Part shown: piece by piece, positions 15,550 to 23,132 of the stretch
How positions within the stretch are numbered: the stretch's first letter is position 1
Layout of the letters: every line of letters starts with the position of its first letter
Assembly (NCBI GenBank): GCA_035328405.1
Contig: DAOLIT010000014.1
Span: 20,629-84,628 of the forward strand
Source: JAEUKA01 sp035328405
GTDB taxonomy: Bacteria > Myxococcota_A > Polyangia > Palsa-1104 > JAEUJZ01
Direction: 5' to 3'
DNA length: 64,000 bases
Made by a program: the position numbers and the translations under genes
Notes under the pieces: model-generated
What the model was told of the DNA's origin: nothing
The model's input: only the letters and a program-made list of their open reading frames with translations
Databases searched by the model: none

Positions 15550-17811
15550 GTGAGCGACCAGACGCAGACGCAACCACCGACTTCTACATCCTCGCCTTAC
15601 AACAGCTACTCCATCACTGGAGAGAAAAAGAACGAGGGAGGCGAGTATCAAAACTGGACCGGATGGGGAAGTGGATACGGCAATCGCAAAGACGATACGC
15701 CGCAAGCCGACGAAAACGATCCCAGCAAAGCGCCTGAAGTCGCCAACTCCAAAATGGGCATGCCGAGCGTGGGTCTGGTCGATTTGTCGGGCGTACCGTA
15801 CCTGCAAAAAGGGCCAGACAACGGTTTTTACGACGACATTCAGTACGGTGCTTCGCCGTGGCAGACCAAGGGATTTGAAGGCAGCTACGGAAAGGACGGC
15901 GCGGATCTGAGTTTCTGGAGCGGGTCTGCCGCCGCCGGTGCCAAGCGTCAAGTCGGCCTGCGCGGGAGCACCGAAGGTACCGATCGCTTCGGAAATGAAT
16001 ACTCCGCCAGCGGAGATGTGTACGCCGGTGCCGAAGCCGGTGCGGGCGTCGATGCCAGTTTGACCAACAAAGGCTTCAATGCGTCCGCCAAAGCAGGGGC
16101 CGGTTTTGGCGTGGGGGCCAACGGCGATGCAGACGTCAAGCGGGACTTGCGCACCCAGTCCATGATCGACGCGGGCGTCGAGGATTTTAATGCCGGCGCG
16201 GGCGTTCATGGAGACGTGTGGGCGGGCGCCAAAGCCACGGCGGACGGCCAGATCGGTTTGTCCACAGACTTCATCGGGGCCAAAGGCGGCGTTCGCGCCA
16301 TGGCCGGGGCGGAAGCCAACGCGGACATTCACGGGAATTTGGGACCGCTCGCGGGCAAGGCGGGCGTATCGGGCATCGCAGGCATCGGTTTCGAGGCCTC
16401 GGGCAGCATTTCGATCGAGGACTGGAAACTGCACATCGGCGGCAAGCTCGGCGCGGCCCTGGGGTTGGGCGGTTCGGTCGAGCTCGATGCAACGCTGGAC
16501 CTGAAACAAACCTACGAATTGGCCAAGTGGGCGGGCAAACAAATCCACAACGGCCTCGATCGAGACGGGGACGGCTCGCTGTCGTTGCAAGACGCGGCGC
16601 TGGGAGTGGGCCAACTGGCGCAGGGCGGCGCAAATCTGATCGACAAGGGCTGGGACGGCGCACAGAAACTGCTGGACGGCGACAAAGACGGCAAGTTCAG
16701 CATGAACGACGTTCGCATTCGGGCCAACCAAGCCAAAGATTGGCTCGGCAACAAAGCAGGCATGGCGAAGGAATGGGCCGGGGACCAACTGGACGCGGCA
16801 GGCAAGGCGCTGCACAACGCGGCAGATCGGGATGGGGACGGGAAGCTCGGGTTTGGCGACTTGGTGGCAGGAGCGACACAGGCCAAAGAATTTGCCAAAG
16901 AGAAGCTCAGCGACGCTGGTCAAGCGATCGGGAACGCCAAAGATTGGGCAGTGGAAAAAGGGAAGCAAGCGGGCCAGTGGCTGAAGAAATCCGCCGATCG
17001 AGACGGAGACGGCAAGCTTGGTTTGGGGGATGTGTTTACTGGCATCCACGAGGTCAAAGACTTCGCTGGTCAGAAAATCGACCAAGCTGGCAAGGCGATG
17101 GGTGCGGCGAAGGATTGGGCTGTGGACAAGGCGGGAGATGCCAAAGATTGGCTCTTGGAAAAGGCGAGCAACGCGGGCAAGTCTCTGCACAACGCGGCGG
17201 ACCGAGATGGGGACGGGAAGCTTGGGTTCAACGATTTGGTGGCCGGGATGCAGCAGGCCAAAGGCTGGGCCAAAGAGAAAGCCGGGCAGGCCGGGGAAGC
17301 GCTGCACAACGCCAAAGATTGGGCGATGGACAAGGCAGGAGCGGCCAAAGATTGGGCGCTGGACAAAGCTGGAGCGGCCAAAGAGGCGTTGCACAACGCA
17401 GCGGACCGAGATGGGGATGGGAAGCTGAGCTTCAAAGATGTGGTGGCTGGTGCGGGGCAAGCCAAGGAGTGGGCGAAGGAGAAGGCTGGGGCGGCCAAGC
17501 AGTGGGTGGGAGACAAAGCAACGCAGGCCAAAGAAGCGTTGCACAACGCGGCGGACCGAGACGGAGACGGCAAGGTAGGGTGGAGCGATGTGAAAGCGGG
17601 AGTGGGTCAGGCCAAAGACTGGGCGAAGGAAAAAGCGGGTCAGGCCGGAAAAGCGATCAGCAACGCCAAGGATTGGGTTGGAGAGAAAGCGTCGAGCGCG
17701 TGGGGAAGCGTCAAGAGCGCGGGCTCAACGTTGGCCAAAGGAGTGGGCGGCGCAGTCGATACGGTGAAGAACACCGCAGGCAAAGTGAAAAACTTCTTCG
17801 GCGGCTGGTAG
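15550..17811 (+). CDS. EF-hand / 11-residue repeat protein (module copy 1)
   Basis: 753 aa from the GTG at 15550, selected because GGGGGAA lies just upstream and the spacing and following codons resemble the paralogue's ATG; the frame opens at 15445. A disordered N-terminus and a Gly/Ala-rich section (~110-330, GFEASGSISIEDWKLHIGGK) lead into 422 residues with seven calcium loops of type DRDGDGKLGFGD (Asp at 1, 3, 5 and 12). The loops are joined by amphipathic Ala/Lys-rich helices (WAKEKAGQAGEALHNAKDWA). Loop spacings of 39, 50, 57, 68, 68 and 50 residues mostly differ by 11, as in LEA or apolipoprotein-like 11-mer helices. Residues 332-753 are identical to the second copy. Function unknown; Ca2+ binding and surface or membrane association are inferred. 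Confidence 0.8.
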   Translation: MSDQTQTQPPTSTSSPYNSYSITGEKKNEGGEYQNWTGWGSGYGNRKDDTPQADENDPSKAPEVANSKMGMPSVGLVDLSGVPYLQKGPDNGFYDDIQYGASPWQTKGFEGSYGKDGADLSFWSGSAAAGAKRQVGLRGSTEGTDRFGNEYSASGDVYAGAEAGAGVDASLTNKGFNASAKAGAGFGVGANGDADVKRDLRTQSMIDAGVEDFNAGAGVHGDVWAGAKATADGQIGLSTDFIGAKGGVRAMAGAEANADIHGNLGPLAGKAGVSGIAGIGFEASGSISIEDWKLHIGGKLGAALGLGGSVELDATLDLKQTYELAKWAGKQIHNGLDRDGDGSLSLQDAALGVGQLAQGGANLIDKGWDGAQKLLDGDKDGKFSMNDVRIRANQAKDWLGNKAGMAKEWAGDQLDAAGKALHNAADRDGDGKLGFGDLVAGATQAKEFAKEKLSDAGQAIGNAKDWAVEKGKQAGQWLKKSADRDGDGKLGLGDVFTGIHEVKDFAGQKIDQAGKAMGAAKDWAVDKAGDAKDWLLEKASNAGKSLHNAADRDGDGKLGFNDLVAGMQQAKGWAKEKAGQAGEALHNAKDWAMDKAGAAKDWALDKAGAAKEALHNAADRDGDGKLSFKDVVAGAGQAKEWAKEKAGAAKQWVGDKATQAKEALHNAADRDGDGKVGWSDVKAGVGQAKDWAKEKAGQAGKAISNAKDWVGEKASSAWGSVKSAGSTLAKGVGGAVDTVKNTAGKVKNFFGGW
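16543..17811 (+). repeat. 1,269-bp direct repeat, copy 1
   Basis: This block appears identical base for base to 20101-21369 (offset 3,558). It starts inside the two EF-hand genes and ends exactly at their stop codons; the sequences after the stops differ completely. Upstream of the block the two genes are related but clearly diverged. Confidence 0.95.
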
Positions 17812-17842
17812 AAGAAGAGCTACGGCTCTGGACGGGAACTCC

Positions 17843-18904
17843 CTACTTGGAAGCAATCGGCAAAAGTCGGTATTTGATGCCAGTCGCCTCGCCGTCGAGG
17901 CTCTCCAAAATGACATGGTAACTTTGCTCCATACCATTGGTTCCGGCACCATCGCCCGGCATGGTGCCTTCGACTCTGCCGGGCTTGCCGGGAGAGGCTT
18001 CGCAGAAGGCATAGCCAGGTCTTTGTCGCCATGCACTTCCGGGCACCAAAAGTGCCTTTTGGATGTACCCGCGAACGCGGCCACTCGACACCTCGACTTC
18101 CAACGCAGCAGAAACGCCGCGCATGCCGTCTTCTCCCGGGATTCGCGAGTACCGGACCGCACCGCGCAAGCTTTGGGCTTCGCCTGTGACTTTCCAACTG
18201 TTGCCATTGGAAATCACCCCTGACTCGCGGCTGCCCTGCGATTTGCCATCTTGTGCGGGCGGTTTCTCGACCCAAAAGTCTGGAATGGGCAACGGGGCCG
18301 CAGGTGCCTGGGGGTTTTGTTTGGGCATGTCGGAGGTCACTTTCCACCGTTCTGGCATACCAGCGGGAAGCTCCTTGAGTGGATTGCCCGTCAAGGTGAC
18401 TTCTTCGAGTGCGGGCAAGGCGAGAAGCGGTGAGATGTCTGACAACTGGTTGTTGCTCAAGTCTAGCTTTGTGAGAGCGGGCAGATCTTGCAGCTCTGCA
18501 ACGGAGGTCAAACCGCAGCGGCTCAAAACAAGCCCGCGCAAGGACTTCAATTGACCCAGCGGGCGCAACGACGCAGGTTGCGCGCCATCCAGCCACAACG
18601 CGCGCAGGGAAGGCAGTTTGGCCAAGGAATCGAGCTGTTTGAGACCGGTGTCTGCAAGCCGAAGCTCGACAACGTGTCCATTTTGCACAGCCACGGCTTT
18701 GGGGTGGTACTTCAAGACGCCTGGGGCGACGGGTTTTAACGTATCGAGTGTGACTTGGGCTGCTGCCGCCACCGCCTCAAGGGAGGCGCGTTCCTCAGCG
18801 GGAAGCGTGTCCAACTCTTGGTCCAGGGTCACTTTTTTACAGCCCACCCAGACGAAGGCCGCTCCCAACAACAAGACGCCAGCAGAGAACACCAGATATT
18901 TCAT
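17843..18904 (-). CDS. Leucine-rich repeat protein, probable lipoprotein (module copy 2)
   Basis: 353 aa, paralogue of the 14240-15349 gene. The N-terminus MKYLVFSAGVLLLGAAFVWVGC looks like a lipoprotein signal with an imperfect lipobox, whereas copy 1 has a plain membrane helix. Leucine-rich repeats follow (LPSLRALWLDGAQPASL; LPALTKLDLSNNQLSDISPL), then a Pro-rich linker. The C-terminal domain shares NSWKVTGEAQSLRGAVR, GRVRGY, ASPGKPGR and LESLDGEATGIKY with copy 1. It is divergent from the second EF-hand gene, and its stop is 31 bp from the convergent stop of EF-hand gene 1. The pairing is therefore preserved in both modules. Confidence 0.8.
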   Translation of the reverse strand: MKYLVFSAGVLLLGAAFVWVGCKKVTLDQELDTLPAEERASLEAVAAAAQVTLDTLKPVAPGVLKYHPKAVAVQNGHVVELRLADTGLKQLDSLAKLPSLRALWLDGAQPASLRPLGQLKSLRGLVLSRCGLTSVAELQDLPALTKLDLSNNQLSDISPLLALPALEEVTLTGNPLKELPAGMPERWKVTSDMPKQNPQAPAAPLPIPDFWVEKPPAQDGKSQGSRESGVISNGNSWKVTGEAQSLRGAVRYSRIPGEDGMRGVSAALEVEVSSGRVRGYIQKALLVPGSAWRQRPGYAFCEASPGKPGRVEGTMPGDGAGTNGMEQSYHVILESLDGEATGIKYRLLPIASK

Positions 18905-19071
18905 GCCCCGATGCTATCAGATCAAAGGGGGGTCTCTGGAGGTTTGCGGTCCATGTCCCGAACCGTGCCATACACCCCCAACTGCCGAAGCTGTATTGGG
19001 TGGGGTCAGGGAACCACATCGAAACTTTTTGGAGGCCAAGCGGACAACTTCAACAGCAGGGGGAAGTATCC

Positions 19072-21369
19072 ATGGGTGACTTTGATCAGGACGAGGACGT
19101 GGGTGGCGGGTCCGCATTTGGCGGTCTTTCTGATCCACAAAACCACTACGACATTTCCGGTCTGGACAAGAGCCAAGGGGGCTACATGCCCAGCTATCAA
19201 AGCTGGGATGCCTGGGGTGTTGGCGCTGGAAACCGGAAGTCAGATACGCCTCAGATCGATCCGAAAAAGCCCAACGAACCGGGCGTGGTCAAAAACGCAA
19301 CGATGGGCGCTCCGAGCATCGACCAAGTGAACTTGTCGGCGCTCAAACCGGACAAAGAGCACCAGGGACCAGACAACGGCTTTTACAACGAATCCGTGGC
19401 GGGCACGGTTCCATGGAAAAGCGGCCTGGGCTCGGGGAAATACAACAAAGACGGCACGAGCGCAGACCTGTGGAGCGGTTCGGCGGTCACGGGGGCGAAG
19501 TGGCAAGCCGGCTTGCGAGGCAAGACCTCTGCCGAAGGCGAATACGGCAGAGCCGATGCGTCGGGCGATCTGTATGCGAACGCGGAAGCGGGGGCGGGCG
19601 TCAACGCCAAGATGACCTCGACCGGCGTGGAGGCGGGTGCGCAGGCCAGTGCTCGTGCTGGCGTCGGCGCCCGCGGAGATGCTGATTTGACGAGTGCAGA
19701 CCTTTCGGGCCTGTTTGGAATGCAAGGCGATCTCAGCAAGCCGCTGACAGTGGGCGCAGGTGCCCATGCAGACGGTTTCGCGGGGGTGAAGCTTGGGGCC
19801 GGTGTGAAAGCAGGCATTGGGGAAAAATTCACAGGGATCGAAGGCAAGATCGGCGGTTTTGCGGGCGCGGAAGGCAGCGCCGACGTTCATGCCAACTTGG
19901 GACCCCTCAAAGGCAAAGCCGGTGTTTCGGGCATCGCAGGCATCGGTTTCGAGGCATCAGGCGGAATCTCCCTGGAAGACTGGAAACTGCACATCGGCGG
20001 CAAGCTCGGCGCGGCCCTGGGGTTGGGCGGCTCGGTGTCGTTCGATGCGACGCTCGACCTGAAGCAAACCTATGAAATGGCCAAGTCGATCGGAAAGAAG
20101 ATCCACAACGGCCTCGATCGAGACGGGGACGGCTCGCTGTCGTTGCAAGACGCGGCGCTGGGAGTGGGCCAACTGGCGCAGGGCGGCGCAAATCTGATCG
20201 ACAAGGGCTGGGACGGCGCACAGAAACTGCTGGACGGCGACAAAGACGGCAAGTTCAGCATGAACGACGTTCGCATTCGGGCCAACCAAGCCAAAGATTG
20301 GCTCGGCAACAAAGCAGGCATGGCGAAGGAATGGGCCGGGGACCAACTGGACGCGGCAGGCAAGGCGCTGCACAACGCGGCAGATCGGGATGGGGACGGG
20401 AAGCTCGGGTTTGGCGACTTGGTGGCAGGAGCGACACAGGCCAAAGAATTTGCCAAAGAGAAGCTCAGCGACGCTGGTCAAGCGATCGGGAACGCCAAAG
20501 ATTGGGCAGTGGAAAAAGGGAAGCAAGCGGGCCAGTGGCTGAAGAAATCCGCCGATCGAGACGGAGACGGCAAGCTTGGTTTGGGGGATGTGTTTACTGG
20601 CATCCACGAGGTCAAAGACTTCGCTGGTCAGAAAATCGACCAAGCTGGCAAGGCGATGGGTGCGGCGAAGGATTGGGCTGTGGACAAGGCGGGAGATGCC
20701 AAAGATTGGCTCTTGGAAAAGGCGAGCAACGCGGGCAAGTCTCTGCACAACGCGGCGGACCGAGATGGGGACGGGAAGCTTGGGTTCAACGATTTGGTGG
20801 CCGGGATGCAGCAGGCCAAAGGCTGGGCCAAAGAGAAAGCCGGGCAGGCCGGGGAAGCGCTGCACAACGCCAAAGATTGGGCGATGGACAAGGCAGGAGC
20901 GGCCAAAGATTGGGCGCTGGACAAAGCTGGAGCGGCCAAAGAGGCGTTGCACAACGCAGCGGACCGAGATGGGGATGGGAAGCTGAGCTTCAAAGATGTG
21001 GTGGCTGGTGCGGGGCAAGCCAAGGAGTGGGCGAAGGAGAAGGCTGGGGCGGCCAAGCAGTGGGTGGGAGACAAAGCAACGCAGGCCAAAGAAGCGTTGC
21101 ACAACGCGGCGGACCGAGACGGAGACGGCAAGGTAGGGTGGAGCGATGTGAAAGCGGGAGTGGGTCAGGCCAAAGACTGGGCGAAGGAAAAAGCGGGTCA
21201 GGCCGGAAAAGCGATCAGCAACGCCAAGGATTGGGTTGGAGAGAAAGCGTCGAGCGCGTGGGGAAGCGTCAAGAGCGCGGGCTCAACGTTGGCCAAAGGA
21301 GTGGGCGGCGCAGTCGATACGGTGAAGAACACCGCAGGCAAAGTGAAAAACTTCTTCGGCGGCTGGTAG
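19072..21369 (+). CDS. EF-hand / 11-residue repeat protein (module copy 2)
   Basis: 765 aa. The ATG at 19072 is preceded by AGCAGGGGGAAG at good spacing; the open frame extends to 19000 without a better site. No signal peptide is obvious, so export, if any, needs a non-Sec route. The N-terminal third aligns with copy 1 only in parts (QSWDAWGVGAGNRKSDTPQ; GPDNGFYNE; LWSGSAVTGAKWQAGLRG) and has a longer Gly/Ala-rich section. From residue 344 it is identical to copy 1: seven DxDxDG calcium loops linked by Ala/Lys-rich amphipathic helices, ending GKVKNFFGGW. Function unknown. Confidence 0.8.
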   Translation: MGDFDQDEDVGGGSAFGGLSDPQNHYDISGLDKSQGGYMPSYQSWDAWGVGAGNRKSDTPQIDPKKPNEPGVVKNATMGAPSIDQVNLSALKPDKEHQGPDNGFYNESVAGTVPWKSGLGSGKYNKDGTSADLWSGSAVTGAKWQAGLRGKTSAEGEYGRADASGDLYANAEAGAGVNAKMTSTGVEAGAQASARAGVGARGDADLTSADLSGLFGMQGDLSKPLTVGAGAHADGFAGVKLGAGVKAGIGEKFTGIEGKIGGFAGAEGSADVHANLGPLKGKAGVSGIAGIGFEASGGISLEDWKLHIGGKLGAALGLGGSVSFDATLDLKQTYEMAKSIGKKIHNGLDRDGDGSLSLQDAALGVGQLAQGGANLIDKGWDGAQKLLDGDKDGKFSMNDVRIRANQAKDWLGNKAGMAKEWAGDQLDAAGKALHNAADRDGDGKLGFGDLVAGATQAKEFAKEKLSDAGQAIGNAKDWAVEKGKQAGQWLKKSADRDGDGKLGLGDVFTGIHEVKDFAGQKIDQAGKAMGAAKDWAVDKAGDAKDWLLEKASNAGKSLHNAADRDGDGKLGFNDLVAGMQQAKGWAKEKAGQAGEALHNAKDWAMDKAGAAKDWALDKAGAAKEALHNAADRDGDGKLSFKDVVAGAGQAKEWAKEKAGAAKQWVGDKATQAKEALHNAADRDGDGKVGWSDVKAGVGQAKDWAKEKAGQAGKAISNAKDWVGEKASSAWGSVKSAGSTLAKGVGGAVDTVKNTAGKVKNFFGGW
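20101..21369 (+). repeat. 1,269-bp direct repeat, copy 2
   Basis: Second copy of the block at 16543-17811, covering the seven-loop repeat region through the stop codon. Even synonymous positions in the internal repeats match, so the copies were made or homogenised recently relative to the divergence of the flanking gene parts. Confidence 0.95.
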
Positions 21370-21569
21370 TGCCTACCCTGACATACACACTGGCGTCTCC
21401 GCTCACGTTCTGAGCGGCCTTTCCCTTCCGCGCTTTCCTTCCCAACAAGTTTTTTCCTTCAGGACTTGCTCCCATCGGCTCGCGTTTGCCAAGGTTGTTT
21501 CTTCGGGTCACGACAAAAACAAGGCCCGAACAAACCAGCTCGCTGTGTTGCCGAAAGGATGCTGCTGCG

Positions 21570-22619
21570 ATGAAGGGTGCCCCTGCGAGGTTTCTTGGAA
21601 TGGCCTTGCCGCTTTTGTTTGCGGCTTGCCAGAGTTCGCCGACGCCGAAAACGACTGCTGCGCCAAGTCCTGAAACGATTGGCGCGACGGTGGCCAGGCT
21701 CACGATGGAGGCTGCGCAGGTGCCGCCGCTTCTGCGCAACCGCTGGGCCGTGGAATACGCCGCGCAAGCGCCGCAGCTTTTGCCGGTGTCTCCGCGTCGG
21801 GTGTTCTGTCGGGCGGACGGACGCACCTGTTTGTCCGAGTCGGAAGGGCAGGCCCAGGCCCAGGGACAGGCCGGCCCGGCTGGCATGGATGCGCAGTGGG
21901 TGGACGAAGAGGCCTATTACACGGGCGGCGCGGGTTCTCCGCTGTTTTCTGCGCGGCTCGTGGATTTGGTGGCGGAAGGGCAGCTTGCGAAACAGGCCGG
22001 AAAACGCGCGCTCGACCTGTATGCCGAGGCGATCGGGCCGCTCAAGCTGATGGCAGCCACGGGCCTTTTTGCAGTCGGCGTGTCCGCGTCTCCCAAGCAG
22101 CGGGCGCTGTATTCGCAACCGGGCGACCAAGGGTCCGTGGGCATGGCCGGACGCGATGTGGCCGGGCGTGTGACTTGGGTGTACGGGACGTTTCCGGCGG
22201 ATGCAGCGGTTCGTGCGCAGGTGGGCACCGGGTACGAGTTCATCCTGGCCAAAAACGTGCTCAAACGTGGCTACATTCGCCCATCGAGCGAGGTGCCGCC
22301 TGAGCAGGTGTTTTCGTTGGGGATGTCGGACGCCGACTATTTGCGCGTGTTGAAGGACACGTTGCGACCGGGCGGGCGGTTTCTTGTCTACAACGTGTGC
22401 AAAAGTCCGAACCCGGCGTTTTATGACCCACACGCGGACTGTCGCAGTCCGTGGACCCGCGCGGAATGGCAAGCCGCCGGTTTTGTGGTCCGCGATTTCG
22501 AGCGCAACGACACCGAAGTCGCCCGCCGTTTTGCGCAGGCGCTCGGATACGACAAACCGCCTGTGTCCATTCCGCTCGACGATTTGTACGCGACCTACAC
22601 GTTGCTCGAACGTCCCTAA
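21570..22619 (+). CDS. Lipoprotein with methyltransferase-like fold
   Basis: 349 aa from the ATG at 21570, which starts a clear lipoprotein signal (PLLFAAC, Cys at ~20) with AAAGGA upstream; the frame is open from 21486. The body resembles class I SAM-dependent methyltransferases: a region where motif I should be (ALDLYAEAIGPLKLM), a post-motif strand (GYEFILAKNVLKRGYI) and a late motif LKDTLRPGGRFLVYNVC. The glycine-rich motif I is degenerate, so SAM binding is doubtful, and a periplasmic methyltransferase would be odd. It may be an inactive, repurposed fold. It stands alone between the EF-hand module and cutA. Confidence 0.65.
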   Translation: MKGAPARFLGMALPLLFAACQSSPTPKTTAAPSPETIGATVARLTMEAAQVPPLLRNRWAVEYAAQAPQLLPVSPRRVFCRADGRTCLSESEGQAQAQGQAGPAGMDAQWVDEEAYYTGGAGSPLFSARLVDLVAEGQLAKQAGKRALDLYAEAIGPLKLMAATGLFAVGVSASPKQRALYSQPGDQGSVGMAGRDVAGRVTWVYGTFPADAAVRAQVGTGYEFILAKNVLKRGYIRPSSEVPPEQVFSLGMSDADYLRVLKDTLRPGGRFLVYNVCKSPNPAFYDPHADCRSPWTRAEWQAAGFVVRDFERNDTEVARRFAQALGYDKPPVSIPLDDLYATYTLLERP

Positions 22620-22655
22620 AACCGGGCCGTTGTCGCGACCGGGAGCTTGGCCAAA

Positions 22656-23048
22656 CTATTCGTCCGCATTGTCGTCAGGCGCTTCCGACGCTGGCGCGTT
22701 CGGATCGCATTCCGCAAGCGCCCAATTCAGGTAGGAATCGTTCACCGAATCCACCGAAAGGCGCACGATTTCCGGCACATCATACGGATGCAGCTCGCTC
22801 AGACGTTCGACGAGAGCGGCGTGCCGATCCGAAGTGGATTTGATCAGGCACATCACTTCGCGATTCGTGACGACTTCGCCGTGCCAGCGGTACACGGAAT
22901 TGATTTCTCGAAGCTGGCTGACACACGCGGCGAGACGTTCGTCGATGAGGACTTGTGCAATCTCTCCCCATTCGTTGCCGGTGGGGAAGGTACACAACAA
23001 AAGGACAAGCTGAGAACCGAGGGCGGGAGGTTGTTCTGCGTGGGACAT
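22656..23048 (-). CDS. cutA: Divalent-cation tolerance protein CutA
   Basis: 130 aa, the CutA1 family size plus a short acidic tail. Signature segments are ERLAACVSQLREINSVYRWHGEV, shown here in part, and ELHPYDVPEIVRL, with a terminal YLNWAL. CutA forms trimers related to PII signalling proteins; its link to copper tolerance is historical and the exact role is unsettled. The ATG is preceded by TGGAGAG. It is followed on the same strand by the methyltransferase and psd genes but is separated from them and probably transcribed alone. Confidence 0.93.
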   Translation of the reverse strand: MSHAEQPPALGSQLVLLLCTFPTGNEWGEIAQVLIDERLAACVSQLREINSVYRWHGEVVTNREVMCLIKSTSDRHAALVERLSELHPYDVPEIVRLSVDSVNDSYLNWALAECDPNAPASEAPDDNADE

Positions 23049-23132
23049 CTCTCCAGTATAAAAACAAACCGAAGAGAAAACGTGGGCGAACCGGCGTCGT
23101 CAAACGATCGGAAAGGGTGCCTGTGTAGGAAG

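Noticed and set aside
15454..17544. Long minus-strand open frame through EF-hand gene 1 (and its twin at 19957-21102)
   Set aside because: It is the antisense of a highly repetitive, stop-poor coding sequence. The translation has no family features, and the plus strand has the calcium-loop pattern and ribosome site.
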